Positions 45,512 through 58,110 of a stretch of DNA of 64,000 nucleotides are shown one piece after another (the first letter of the stretch is position 1; each line of letters begins with the position of its first letter). Both the position numbers and the translations under genes were made by a program. The notes under the pieces are model-generated. The model did no database searches. It was not told the DNA's origin and worked only from the letters and a program-made list of their open reading frames with translations. Origin of the DNA: Hyalella azteca (Eukaryota; Arthropoda; Malacostraca; Amphipoda; Hyalellidae); contig NW_025939678.1 in the NCBI RefSeq assembly GCF_000764305.2, positions 62,001 to 126,000 on the forward strand, in the 5' to 3' direction.

Positions 45512-47920
45512 GGTGCAATATAGGTTTTGCATTTGAACTGCGTATTAGGCACCGCCCAATTTGGAACTGCACCCATAAATCTTCTTCAGCGCTCTACGGC
45601 GCATTAATGACTTGGGATTGGGCCAGAATTTTTTTTGTGATGTAAAAAAAATCATTTCACAATGAATCGTGCTATCATTTTATAGTCGTGCGATCATTTC
45701 ATGATTCTCAGTGCGATTCATTCATCTCTAAATTCCTGATACCAGGGTTAGAAATTCGTATTTTCTTACATTTTTGTGGGTACGTGTGTTGACTTCACAA
45801 ACCCGCGTCTCTGTTTCGCCTTGTTATTCTCAGTGAAGCACACAATCTGGTGCAAGTTCCTTTGTCTTTTTTTCCTCTCGTGTTATTGCATTAATTATCG
45901 CGCTGCAGATTTTAGTCGACAATATATGAAAACTTTCATTGAATGTTGTTCCAGACTTCAGAATATCATTTGATGAATACATTCGCGTTACTTTTATCTT
46001 CTCGTGTATTGTCCTGATGAGACCTTCTCGTTACTGCATTAAGTATGCACTTAATTAAATACAATTTCACTGGCATGATGTTTTTTTAATACCGCATCAT
46101 ATTCAATATGTATACAAATGAAGGCGTGGTAAAATAAACGAAATCGTTGCATCTGATTCAAAGTCATATCGATGTGTCCCGTTTGTCTTCACTGATTTGA
46201 CAACTATTTCCATTCTGATTATTAGTGTGTCATAGGTTTAGTGGTGGTATGGCTTCATAAAAAAATTAAAGGGATTTTCTTCAGTCACCATGAAATTGTA
46301 CAAAATTGTGATCTGAAACATAACCTGAAAATGTTAAAGATTCTTAAATTTTCGTATGCAGAATCAAACATATCATACAATTCCAGCTGCACTTGTATGC
46401 TTATCAAATGGCCCAGAGCGACATAGTCACTGCCACGATATTACACATATGCGCACACACCTGCTGGAAAAAATTACTGCTGAGACTCATTAATTTTTAG
46501 AATCAAGTGTGATACCTCCTATTAGTGCTGAATCCCTTGTTCTCCTGCTCATCACGTCCAAGATTCACAAAGATATTAATGACTGACGTCAGAGCTGAAC
46601 CATGCATGTCTGGTTCAGTTTAAATGATCATGATATAATAATTTTGTCAAACAAAATTTCGAGACATTGTTTCATGCATTAGTGAATGATAATTGACGAT
46701 ATCTACGGCTGTGACCGATTTTTATACACGACTAAATATGAGCCTCTTTTTCGGATGTTTAAAGGAAAAATATTGCCTCTCGATAGCCTGACTGCAGAAT
46801 CATATGGTTAAAACAAATTTCAATTGACGATTTTAAATTTATTCTCCTGAAATTTGACTTTTAGGTTAGTTGATGATTCACTCACTCTAAAGTAACTCAG
46901 AATCTAACTCATTCGGATTCATTTTCAAGTGGCGAGTAATAATTTTTGGTTGGTTCCAGTATTTTGAATTTAATTGTTTAATGGGTCTCGCATTTGATAC
47001 TGACTTTTCGTTGATATACGAATGCTATTGTTTTGTTGCAGTCGATAAACTGTTCGAATGCTGTCAATTTGTTTACTTCATTTCAAATTCCAAATTCATT
47101 GAGCAAGGCTGTTAGAAAAACATTGGTTTCGAATCGTGCGTTGGTGCATTTTAAATGCAAACTTTAAACTCTTGAACAAAAAAATTTACATTACCCTACG
47201 CCAGGTTTGGCAATTTTTTCTGCGTGAGATTTCAATGGAAACTTTAAAATTGGAAGGCCGCATGTATATATTTTGTGCATTTCAATCGCAAATACAACGA
47301 TTAAAGTATGAATTAATCAATAAAAATTAATAGGTATAACGATTTAATTTGTTAAATATGCCCATTGCATTTCATGATAGAAATTTGACCACTTAAATTA
47401 ATGTGGTAATATATATAATTTCGCAGTTCCCCAATCCGATCAAAGGAATATGAGCGTAAATGTCGACACAACAGTACAATTATTGAAATAAGGACAAAAA
47501 ATCGAAAATTGCCAAAAAAGGAAAAAAATCACAAAGCAACTTCCCTCTATACAAACAGCAGTACTGCTAAGCCGCTCCGAATGGGAAATATGCAGAGCGT
47601 ACGGCTGCACGCGACTCCAGAACTCAGCAAGTAATGAGGCTAGGTAATTGGTGACGTAGCATGCCAACTCAGCGAGAAATCCTAATGATAAGTGAGCTCC
47701 CCTTCACATACACGAAAAAAAATTAAAAACTTAGTAGCGAAAAACTGACAGCAGAACATAAAACATCGATTTACGATTTCGAGATGATAATTACAGTACG
47801 CGTTATTAAGACAAATTAATCGTGTAAAAAATATGCAGTAATTTCAAAATACTTAAATTTGAACCACTGAAAGTGGTATTGAGTGTCTTGAAATAGCTCT
47901 TAAGACATATTGTCACGTTC

Positions 47921-47980
47921 CTCTATTCAGCGTGATATCGCATATAGCTCCTCTATTCAGCGTGATATCGCATATAGCTG
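47921..47980 (+). repeat. 30-bp tandem duplication
   Basis: Two adjacent units beginning ctctattcagcgtgatatcg, identical or nearly so. Confidence 0.9.
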
Positions 47981-48039
47981 AACGTGAAGGCTTATAGAAA
48001 GTGACACACTGTTACCTCTCGGACACTTCTTCGCCTGGA

Positions 48040-48890
48040 CTCGCGGTAGATCTCGAAGTTTCAGTGAGCCTAAAATTTCTTCTAATGTAATGGATGCAAC
48101 TCGATAAAACTATGCATCAACTAACGGCGATGTTAAAGTCGTGATATTTTTTTTATTTCGCCTTCGTTTTCGAGTTATTCGGTCATACGGTCCAAAATTC
48201 GCACGAGCCTGATATATCCTGTATTGCCGTGGTCCCCAACCCATGGTCCGCGGCGCGGTACTGGGCCGTGGACCAAATGGTAGTGGGCCGCGCCGCCTGC
48301 TTAAAAATCATAATATATTTTTTAAATCGTCAATTATATAGCTTAAAATAATTATTCCGTTAAAAACCCATTCACGCTAAGTTACCATCTATCTACAATG
48401 TAGATAGATGGTAACTTTGGTGTTGTATAATACCTTCTAAGTAAAACAACACCACACTGCCATAATGTGCGCCGAATGCGGAGTCGTTTTTTGTCATACT
48501 GGTCGCTCCTTGACTCCGAAGGCGGTCTTGCCGTAACTTAAATAATACAAATCGTATTTAATCACGTCATCGATGTCAAAAGTCTAGTGTATGCTACCAC
48601 TTGAATTCCAAGCACTCTGGATTGAAAGACAAGCCACTGGCGTATTTGAAAGAATGAAACAGAAATACGAAGGACAAAAGCAATTTATGAAGGCCACCAC
48701 AGCAATAAATGAGAATGCATTGAGAGCATCATATTTGGTGGGAGCATATAATCTGTACAATAAAGTGTATTGTACAGATTAGAACGAAACTTTTAATATA
48801 CATTCCTAATCACCCAACAATGATGTTTAGGTCGTGAATATTTTTTCGAATTTACCTTCGTTCGTGAGTTATACGGCTATACGGAGAAAA
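48040..48890. mobile_element. Dispersed repeat (same family as 3.7-4.2 kb) split by a hAT relic
   Basis: 48040-48231 and 48771-48890 are the two halves of the repeat seen inside the MITE at 3.7 kb and the hAT at 32.5 kb (words actcgataaaact, cgttcgtgagttatac). Between them, 48232-48770 starts gtggtccccaaccc, a degraded hAT terminus, followed by GC-rich subterminal sequence. Two perfect hairpins lie inside (48379-48417 and 48750-48780). Confidence 0.55.
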
Positions 48891-48954
48891 GACTGGCATT
48901 TCTGTGTCAGATTGGCAAATTTACATTGAAAAAATTAAGGGGATCGAAAATAAA

Positions 48955-50580
48955 TTGTGTAATCCTGATAAATAAATCTCCCTTTCGGATTCCTGATAAC
49001 AAAATTTACCGACAAATTAACGGCGTTGCCATGTGATGCCCTCTGGAACCAACTTTTGCAGAATTCTATATGTGTGAACTGGAAAATCGAGTGTTGCTCA
49101 ATACACAGATCAAGCCTGAGCTTTACTGCAGATACGTAGATGACATTTTTGTTGTCATTCGAGACGTAGAGCGCTTGATCGAACTACGAAGAGCTTTGGA
49201 ACATGAATCAGTCTTGAAGTTTACCCGTGAAATTGGACAAAATCACAAATTGTCATTCCTAGCTATACTATTAGTGCGAATTGAAGATAATTCCTTTGTC
49301 GGGAGCAATCTTTTCATATCCTATCAAGGATATTTAAAGATTTCATATTGTTTACCGAAAACCTACCGATGTCGGGAAAGTGCTTAATGAAGGAAGTGAA
49401 TGCCCTCAGCGCTATGAAACCAGCACAGTGCGCGCTCTCGTACATAGAGCATTCAAGACCTGCATGCACATCTGAGAGTGATTTGAAAACTGAACTCAGA
49501 TCGTGTAAACAAATTCTAGTGAATAATGGGTTTTCAAATAGAACGGTTGACACTGAATATCACTGAAATATCAAATTACTGATCGAGAGAAAACCGAACC
49601 AACAATGAAGCAATGCCAATATCTAATGGAACCCCCACAACAGTTTTCTACCCAAAACCAGATGAATAGAGGCTACAAAGTGGATGAACGAGTCCTACAG
49701 TCAATCATCCATAATAATATCAAGAGCACAACGGATAACGAAAATATAAAACTTATGATCTACTACACAAATAAGAAAATTAAAAACCTTGTAATGAATA
49801 ATAATCCCTGTAAAAAAACTGGTCTGCTTCAAGAAACTAATGTAGTTTATAAATTTTCGTGTAATAAGAAGGTTGTAGACATGAACTACATTGGCCTTAC
49901 AAGCACGACCTTGAGCCGACGACTCACATGCCATCTACAATCTGGAGGACCTAAGAACCACATGCGGGAGGCTCACAATGAGACCATCACCCGAGCGACA
50001 TTGGAGGCCTGCACCAGCAAAAATAAGAAAATCTACTACAAAAATAAGAAAATTAAAAACCTTGCTATGAACTATAATCCCTGTAAAAAATCTGGACTGC
50101 TTCAAAAACTTATGTTGTTCATATATACTTTCTAGTAATATAGAAGGTTGCAGACCTTCAAAATATGAACTACATTGGTCTTAATAGCACGACCTTAGGC
50201 TGCCGACTAACATGCTATCTACAATTTGGAGGACCTAAGAACCACATGCGGGAGGCTCACAATGAGACCATCACCCGAGCGACATTGGAGGCCTGCACCA
50301 GCATAGTTATGCGGTGCCCCGACCCATCGAGACTAGCGATAGCTGAGGCCCTCATTATCAAGAGCGAGTCTCCAGCCATCAACATCCAAACTACAGGATT
50401 CGTCCGGACGCTGAAATTATTTTCGGATTAATTTTAAGCTAATATTTTAAAATTGTATCCACTATACCATTCATTTGTACTTCTGTCATTCCCGAAATTT
50501 AATTTCAAGTGTTGTAAAACCTTCACCAGCTTGATAATGAAAATTGTATTTTCGAGACGTCGCAATCTATTAAAATGTCA
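48955..50580 (+). mobile_element. Penelope-like element (RT + GIY-YIG endonuclease), 5'-truncated, internally duplicated
   Basis: The frame IYRQINGVAM-stop-CPLEPTFAEFYMCELENRV leads into ELYCRYVDDIFVV, the YVDD-type catalytic motif of Penelope reverse transcriptases. After a frame change comes VYRKPTDVGKVLNEGSECPQ. The GIY-YIG domain follows: VVYKFSC..., MNYIGLTSTTLSRRLTCHL and KNHMREAHNETITRATLEAC. The C-terminus is complete only in the second copy of a duplicated segment (RLAIAEALIIKSESPAINIQ, stop at 50431). The 3' flank carries the ttcgagacgtcgcaatct word typical of these 3' ends. The stop inside the GVAMG motif, frameshifts and the duplication make it inactive. The 5' part is missing. 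Confidence 0.88.
49758..50302 (+). repeat. ~270-bp tandem duplication inside the Penelope endonuclease
   Basis: Units start at 49758 and 50031 (atctactacaaaaataagaa-type words) and both run to gaggcctgcaccagc. They cover the RT-endonuclease linker and most of the GIY-YIG domain. The first half of unit 2 has diverged more than its last 90 bp, which is nearly identical to unit 1. Confidence 0.88.
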
Positions 50581-50849
50581 TTCGGAATAGATCCTCGAAT
50601 TTCTAGATTCGATCTCCCGGCTCCAGCTAGAAATTTGGTTCGACTCATTGAAAAGACGAACAAGAAGATTGTTAATAAAAAGCATGCTGTGGTCTTCAAT
50701 CAACCTTGCATATATAATATAATAATTGAGGCGTTCACTCAAAACGATAGTGTGAGTTTTAAATTCTGGCAACTATACAATAAACGACAAGAACCGATCA
50801 GATTCGTTGCGGTAAAGTACAGTATCATTTAATATTCCTGATTTGAAAT

Positions 50850-53800
50850 TGGTTAAAAATCAATCCATGACACACAATATTAGTAACTAATTCATCTAGA
50901 AGCTCGGTACCATCATTGACCAACACGTGTTTCACCTGATTTATTGATTAATTATTGCAAATTATAGGTTGAGAAAAAAAAATTAATTTTTACAAATTTC
51001 AATGTCACAAATTACAAACAGTGTCTGATAAGTTTGTAAAATACTTCATCTTTCCAGCAATTTGGAGTATTAAGGGCTTCCTTGCTCACTGCTAATTCAA
51101 GCGACGTTGTGGATGGACGATGTCCAAACCATCTTGGATGATTCATCAGCACATTTTTCATCGTATTCTATTCCAATTTAAGAGGTCTTCTTTTGACGCT
51201 CCCTTTCACACAGATAAACTTCTCTGACCAATCAATTAATGCTCGACGTCTGCTTCTCGGCTGGATACCGCGCCCTATGCGTACATGCTTTATAGAGGGC
51301 GATGCATCTTTCAGCGTTAGCTTTCGACGCATCACATTCGCCGCTTAGTCTACGGCAGGGGTCTCCAAACTTTTCAACGTGCGGGCCACATTATATATTT
51401 CCCATATTTATGCGGGCCGAAGTAATAAAAAATAACAAAAAAATCAGTGCCAATAATTTTATTTACTCAAATGAAAAAGAATAAACATGGACTTTTCCAT
51501 GTACTTTTTACTTTTCTTTTCTTTACCTTTTCCATCTCTGAAAACATATGGGTAAAACAAATGAAATAAATTCTACAAGAAAAAAAAGACTTGTATGTGG
51601 TGTCAAAAAGCATAGCATATTATTAATAATATACGTTTAAAAATTACTTTTTAAAAACAACACTTCTAAAGAATCCAGTGTCTCCAATGTTAAAGATGTT
51701 CAATGAATTTCTCATTTTATTTTCGAATACTAAAAAAATCAATTTTTCCATTTTTTATTATATATATTATTTACAAAATTATCTATTCTGTCAATTGATT
51801 CATGCATTGCCTCCGACTTCACACAAGTGTGCAAAATTTCAGATAAATTGGACAGGTAAAAGTGTGTCAAATATCAGTTATAAAATTTGTAGCTGACAAA
51901 ATTATTTTTTCAATTTTTTTAATATTGAAAAAAAAAATTAAATTTTAACATAATTTATTTTGTCATTTGATTCTTGCATTTTCCCCCACTTCACGCAAGT
52001 GTACAAAAATTTCAGATCGATAGGATAAGTAGAGGTGTGTCAAATTTCGATTATAAGATTTGTAGCAGACAGACAGACAGACAGACAAACAAGAAGTGAA
52101 GTTAAAGAGAAGTGTTGTAATAAAAAGTGGTATATATTATGGCAACAGCTTGCGTTGATAAACTTAATGGTTACCATTTTAGCTATTTTAAACGTGCAAT
52201 ATTTTTGGCTATAATAGTATTATTCATTGCTATTTTGCATAAATAAGATACAGGTATTGTCAAAGTACAGAGAAAAGAATATTGTACAGTGCTGTACTCT
52301 CTGAAACGGAAGCTGCAAAGCCCCACTCGGCCTTCATCCCCCACAATATATAGTTATACACAACTGATTGGTTGTAATGCACAACACATACCTACCAGTA
52401 TTATAGTATCTGTACGTCACACTATCGAGAGAGAGAGGAAAACTGACTCGCGCTGAGTGCCACCAGTCAGCAGGCCCCAGCTTTGAATAATTCTGCGATA
52501 CCATTCGTACAATAATTATTAATTCATTTCACGATTTCATGCCGCGGGCCGGATGATATTATATTATACTTCTATGAGCGATCTGTATCCATGAATCTTA
52601 TTTCTAGAACTCCAAAGCTTTGAAATTAATCGATAATTGTAATTATTGTAAACTATTTACGATAAATAATCATAGAATGAGCGTTTGCAGCGTGTGTTGC
52701 AGGGTCTACCCAACCAAGTATCGGTATTAGTCCGATGAAAACACAGCCTAATTTGTAATCAGACCACTGTAATAAGGGCTTGCAAAGTTTGAAGTTGATT
52801 TCATCGACGTGTGTAAAAAAATCAACAGGTTAGGTGAGAGTTGATTCGCCCTATAGAATATCGAATTCTTCAATTTGCTTCGTGATATATATACAGAGTA
52901 GAGGAATTTTATCGAAGCATTAATAGCAATCAGACTTCGGGAATACGACAGGGGCTATGAAACTCTACGCTTATCTCATTAATCTTGAAATTTGGGCGAT
53001 CACAAGAACTGATAATTGGCAATTGCTGTTGCTTCATGATGCAAGTTATCTTCAATGATTTACAATTCATTCTCTAGAACAAGAAGCATTTCGTGACTTA
53101 GCTGCGTCTGTGCGTTCCTATCGCACAGGACTGCCAGTCAATACGTACAGTCAGACAAACCTCGGCAAGCTCAGCCACACTAGCAAAGCCAAATCTCAGC
53201 TGCAGTATACAACATGCACACTGCAAGTGACTGCATTGCTCGGCTCAGTTGCTCGCTGAGCGTCAATGGTGGTAGTATGTGTTGACTCTCACTCATGTTC
53301 TCTCGTGACTCTGCTCTGAATTTCTAATACCCCCATGTTTCTCTCAATACTTTACTTATTAAAATAATTTTTAATTATATTCTCAATAATAATAATTTAT
53401 CTGAATTGTAATTTCCATGAACTAAACGTCCAATACTAATGAATTGAATATGTTCGCCACATGATAATCTTCGTATATTTCGCCTCAGAGAGTGGATGTG
53501 TTATGCTCTGGTGTTACTGGAAAATTAGGAGTGTTGGGTGTAGCATTCCAAGTCATACTTTATATATAATATAATCTCCCACAATTTGATATTTTGACAT
53601 TTTTTCGCATCGAATTTATTGGGCTGCAATGTTTGATCGGTAACGATTGTTTTTCAGAGAATTCTGACTACCCATAGGTATAAAATTAAATGCAGGAAGT
53701 TTACGAGCAAAATGACTTGTTTCTCTCAAGCAAAATTGAAAACCTTTCCATGGTTCAAGCTAATTATTTTATTCATTTCCAAATTCCTTGTTTTTGGCTG

Positions 53801-54790
53801 TAATGATAGTTCACTGTGTCTGTGTGTTTCATCAAAGTTTACGATATCTATCTGTTGTTACAGTTTCGAATACAAATTTCAAGGGCATCATCAGCTAAAG
53901 GTCAAAAGATTAATTTTACCAGCAGTACACCATGAATTTGGAAGGTTTAATAAAATTAATTACGAAATTCACAATAAGAGGCAGTGCGAGATATAAATTC
54001 ATTAATTACATTAATGTTATACCTTTTGTCGCGTAACCACTGCTTGTCAGAGGTCACAAGGTATTTCGAGTTGTCAAAGGTTTTGTTCATGAGCGCCGAT
54101 GCACCGCGGCACTTGTCTGCGGGTCTCAGTTGTATGGTTCAGTTCAGCGTAGCCAGGATACCGCGCACTCCCCTTCTCTGACACTCCCACGAAAGTGGAT
54201 GATGTCTCTTGTAAGCAAAGTAGTGTAAGCGTTTTCTGGTTTTAGTTTCTTTTCTCCTGTAAATTCTCCGTCTATGAGATGTTAACGCTGCTTTTTCGTC
54301 GCAATTTTTATCGCTGATCATTTGAAGATCCTCCTGCCTATGTGTGGGAAGAATGATATTTTGTAAACTGAATTTTTTATGATTGAGACGTTATACTTTT
54401 TTCGGTGACTTTTTTTTTAAACTTGAGATATCATCGTAGTGCATCTTCATCAATATTGCTTCTGTTTTTTAACAATAACCGAACGGGAATTAATGTCTGA
54501 AGCTCTGTAGCCGCTTTAAGGGGTTTCTATGCTTTAAGGGGTTTAACCGCTTTCAATGCTTTAAAGTTTAAGGGGTTAAAACAAAATGGTGAGCGAAAAT
54601 TTAACGTCAGAAAAAGGCTAATAGGTCACTGTTTTGTAATTATGTTCTTTAAGTATAGTTTTTGAAAATATACGGTAGTTTATTATATAATATGGCGTAG
54701 AAGTATAGTACGGTATAGCATCACTTAATAACAGCCGTAGCACGAAATAGAAGTGTAGATAAAAAGAAATTGAAACCATATTTTGATTTA
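50850..54790. repeat. Duplicated segment, copy B (paralogous to 5.6-14 kb)
   Basis: It contains, in the same order and orientation, the conserved blocks listed for copy A. It is shorter because the counterpart of about 7.05-10.14 kb and other parts are missing. It is interrupted by a hAT relic at 51.36-52.56 kb exactly within the most conserved block. No gene is recognised in it. Confidence 0.65.
51356..52556. mobile_element. hAT relic inserted in copy B, carrying a nested MITE
   Basis: The left terminus CAGGGGTCTCCAAACTTTTC is followed by cgtgcgggccacatt, typical of hAT subterminal sequence. The insertion point is shown by comparison with copy A, where cttagtctacgg continues uninterrupted. 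Near the right end gccgcgggccggat is present, but the last terminus is lost. Nested at about 51607-52125 is a third copy of the AAGTGTTGT MITE found in DM intron 2, with an (acag)n run at 52068-52087. Confidence 0.7.
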
Positions 54791-54859
54791 AAAACATCTA
54801 TGGTTATACAGGGGATAGATTAATTAAAATCAATCCCTTAAAAATCCGCAGCACAGAAG

Positions 54860-55740
54860 TAATAATGTCACTCGCTCGCTTGAATCGCAAATTCAGCAAA
54901 AACTTAAAAACAAGGAAAACTCTACAAAAATTTGTACTATCTTTATAGAAAACGTTTCGGAGTCTAGCTCCATCGTCAGTTCGCAAATTCAAGAACACAG
55001 ATAAATCAGGAATTAGTCAAGATTACAAAAAAACCTACACAGTAAAATATATCTATTTACAATTTAAAGTGGGCAGGAGCTAAATTTAAACTAGGCCTCT
55101 GTTAAAAATATACAATGATTCTAAAATGCAAAACGGAAACACCGGAGAAAGCTAAAACCTTGAAGTAACTACAGGTATCAGAAATTGGAACATCGCACTG
55201 ATCGGCGTGAGTGCTCACAGCCGTTATGGGGCGCAACAGTAAGTGCCCAGTTCTACAACTCCTCCCCCGGTGTTCTGCAACTCTAGAATATAGATTACGA
55301 GACGTCATCCCGACGGGAGCAGATGCACATCGTGCACAACTATATATACTAGGGACGCTCGCATATGCATGGGAAGGGTATATTTGTACCTAAAAAAGAT
55401 GCGATTGTAGAATTGTTCAACAATAAAACAAAAAGATTTACATTTGTTACTACTATGAGAAAAAAAGTTTTAGCTCCCTTGGCATAGTTTCGGATACAGG
55501 GCCGAAGTGTGGAAGTGAGCAATAAACAACATTCTTACTGTCGTGCTCAGGAGCAACCTCCTTGTACCGCTTGGACATGAATTTCTTTATTTGCGTAAGC
55601 ACCAAATTAGTAAGAAATCCATTGAGCGAGAAGATATTGCGTAAAAACTCGAATTCAGCGTGCAGAGCATGACAAGTAGAACAAATACGGAAGCCCCGTC
55701 AAAAAAGTATTTGAAGCCAATTAATCTTAAATCGAGCAAA
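54860..55740 (-). mobile_element. Penelope-like element, 3' fragment, minus strand
   Basis: On the minus strand from about 55740, the RT-thumb region reads CHALHAEFEFLRNIFSLNGF and YCSLPHFGPVSETMPRELK. After a disrupted linker comes a GIY-YIG part (IYSCARCASAPVGMTSRNLY, RVAEHRGRSCRTG). A 3' tail with cgaactgacgatggagct and ccgaaacgttttct follows at about 54.94-54.98 kb. The YVG of the endonuclease reads PVG. Stops and truncation make it inactive. It differs in sequence from the copy at 49-50.5 kb, so at least two Penelope lineages are present. Confidence 0.82.
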
Positions 55741-55965
55741 AGCTAAATAAGCTGGTTCTGAGACCTGTGAAAGTCGATTTTCGGAACACAGAAGTTTGAA
55801 AACGGCCATTAGATTTAGTAATATTGCAATCGAGGAAGGACAGAGGATTGTTAAATTCAAGCTCCATAGTTCAAGCTCTAGGATTTATGTTACGAATTTA
55901 GGTAATTGAAGAATAGTTTGACGTGAGTGGGATGCTTAAAAAATTAAAAACGTGTCATCTACGTA

Positions 55966-57289
55966 CAGGGTGGTGCAGAACCGATTGAGCAGTTTAGAGC
56001 AGTTAGTGCTCGCAGGAAAAGAAGGGGATGGGCGTGCGGATTGTTTTTTTCCAGCTCCTCCGCTATTCCCATTTCAGTAGCTAACATGGTCTGGTCATTA
56101 GAACATCGTGGCTTTGCTGTGCGCGCATATTTCGGGAACAATCAATCCGTGATTGCAACGCAAAGAGCTTTTCGGCGGCAGTTCAATATTCCACGCAATG
56201 ATGCTCTTCCTCAGGCGAACACAATTCGGTCCTGGGTTATGCAGTTGGAGGCAACTGGTAGCACACCAAGAAGAGATACACATGGCCGACGCAAGTTCAT
56301 CAGAACACCCGAAAATGTCGAGAGGGTGAGAGCTGCAGTCATCCAATCGCCAAGACGTTCCGCACGAAGGCATGCCGTTGCTTTGGAAATCTCCTCACGC
56401 AGTTTGAGGAGGATTCTGCATAGGGATTTGCATTTCCATCCCTACAAAATAATGATGGCCGAACATTTGAACGAAGCAGACTTTGCCAGCCGCCGAAACC
56501 TGTGTGAGAACATGCTTGAACAGATTGCTCCCGACGCAGCGGTCTTCAGCAGTGTTGAGGCGCATTTTCACCTCTGTGGGACTGTAAATAAGCAAAATTT
56601 CCGTTACTGGGCTGTAGATAACCCACAAATTATCCATCAAAGACCACTACATTCTCCCAAACTAACGGTCTGGTGTGACATCTCACAATTTGGTGTGATA
56701 GGCCCATACTTCTTTGAGGAGGCGGGAGTAACCGTGACAATGAATTCCGAACGCTATGCTGCAATGTTGCAAAATTTTCTTGCAGCCCAGGGTGGAAAAC
56801 ATTGTTGAAAATGAAGCATTGGGAGACGTGTGGTTCCAGCAGAGTGGGGCTACAGCTCACACAGCCCGAATGTCACTCAATGTTTTGAGATGCATGTTTC
56901 CCGGACGTCTGGTGTCTCTGAGGGGCGATTTACAGTGGCCTGTGAGGTCACCTGATTTGAGCATTTGCGAATTCTTTCTTTGGGTATATCTAAAGAAAGG
57001 GTGTTCAGAAGTCGCTCTCACACCCTACCACAGCTAAGTGAACGGATTATTGCAGAGGTTATGGCCATAACTCGCCATATGTGTGAACGTGCTGTAGGAA
57101 ACTTCCGATAACGACTCGAACAGTGTGTTGCTGCTGACGGCCACCATCTTCCTGATATTATTTTCAAAACATAAGTATTCTAAATGGTATGTTATGCAAA
57201 CCTCGAGGAAAATAAACTTTATTCTTTATGTACCTCCATTACTCTTTTATTTTGCCTCAAAACTGCTCAATTGGTTCTGCCCCACCCTA
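55966..57289 (+). mobile_element. Tc1/mariner-superfamily element, near full length, inactivated
   Basis: TIRs of about 35 bp (left CAGGGTGGTGCAGAACCGAT, right its near complement) have TA flanks, and length is about 1.32 kb. Transposase begins MVWSLEHRGFAVRAYFGNNQ at 56086 (helix-turn-helix N-terminus of this mariner group). It continues through TPRRDTHGRRKFIRTPENVE and HFHLCGTVNKQNFRYW, then shifts frame near 56.79 kb into GDVWFQQSGATAHTAR and WPVRSPDLSICEFFLW. It shifts again near 57.00 kb and ends LPDIIFKT at about 57.17 kb. The second catalytic Asp is Ser (QQSGATAH instead of QQDGATAH). A stop lies in NFR*RLEQC. Confidence 0.9.
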
Positions 57290-57299
57290 TATATGTTGT

Positions 57300-57612
57300 A
57301 AAATATTGGCCTAATATCAAGAGGGCAATTGGACAACCAGGAAACCTCGTGAAAACTCATAAAAATATCCGCAAAGGTTGGGTCGAGCGGGAGACCTCAT
57401 TATCGGTTTAACACGTAGTTTTTTAAATCTCTTTTTGGAATTATCTGTTCCAAACTCTTTTTTCATATTTGTTGGCAAGTTTTACTGACAGATTGACGGT
57501 TTGGGCATGGGTCTCCCGCTCGGCCCAACCTCTGCGAATATTTTTATGTGTTTGCACAAGCTTTCTTGGTTGTCTAATTGCCCTCTTGATTTTAAGCCAA
57601 TATTCTAAAAAA
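57300..57612. repeat. Inverted repeat, ~120-bp arms
   Basis: 57300-57418 (attggcctaatatcaagagg ... gggtcgagcgggagacc) is inverted at 57486-57612 (ggtctcccgctcggcccaac ... ccctcttgat). The spacer is about 70 bp. It lies directly after the mariner and is possibly the 5' part of a Penelope element in head-to-head form. Confidence 0.75.
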
Positions 57613-57650
57613 GATACGTTGATGACACTTTTTTTTAATTTTTAGACATC

Positions 57651-58110
57651 TGTCCGGTGTCAATCTGGCGTCTCATTATATTCATTATAATTATATTAGG
57701 TATATGATTAGATCATATGTAATTGAGACGTAATATTCACTTGACGTGATAGAGATTGATGAAAATTACTAGACCATAGTCAGCGTCTAAACGACACCAC
57801 GTGATAGATCACGCGATAGCCGTGACTCTGTAAAAGGGCTGGGAGCCTTAGTAAGGCCCCCGCAGTAGCTAACGAACACGCAGCTATGTATCTCGCATCG
57901 CGGCGATGCGAGAAACAGGGACTGACAGATACAGGGACACCGACCGTTGGTTCGGCGCCATAGCATATACTTGTATCGAATATGCACTCATGTATTGCCA
58001 CCCCGTATCAAGAAAAGTTCTCTAGACAGATGATTTCTTACTTATCCCTCACAAACTTAGTCAACGAACCGTTCTCTACCCTGTAGGCGCATTAACGTGC
58101 ATCCGGGACA
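57651..58110 (+). mobile_element. LTR-like dispersed repeat, copy 1
   Basis: It begins TGTCCGGTGT and ends CATCCGGGACA, giving the TG...CA ends and short inverted termini of an LTR. A promoter-like ctgtaaaagggctgggagcc stretch lies inside at about 57.83 kb. It matches 62.89-63.70 kb in the same orientation. No adjacent gag/pol was found and the five bases on each side do not match, so if it is an LTR it is a solo or decayed one. Confidence 0.5.

Larger units (their letters stand above)
41026..48040. other. Non-coding stretch with strong hairpins, no gene recognised
   Basis: AT-rich overall, with GC-richer patches at 43.6-44.1 and 45.3-45.5 kb that carry long hairpins, and a 30-bp tandem duplication at 47.92-47.98 kb. 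Open frames are short and overlapping, without domains. Confidence 0.4.
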
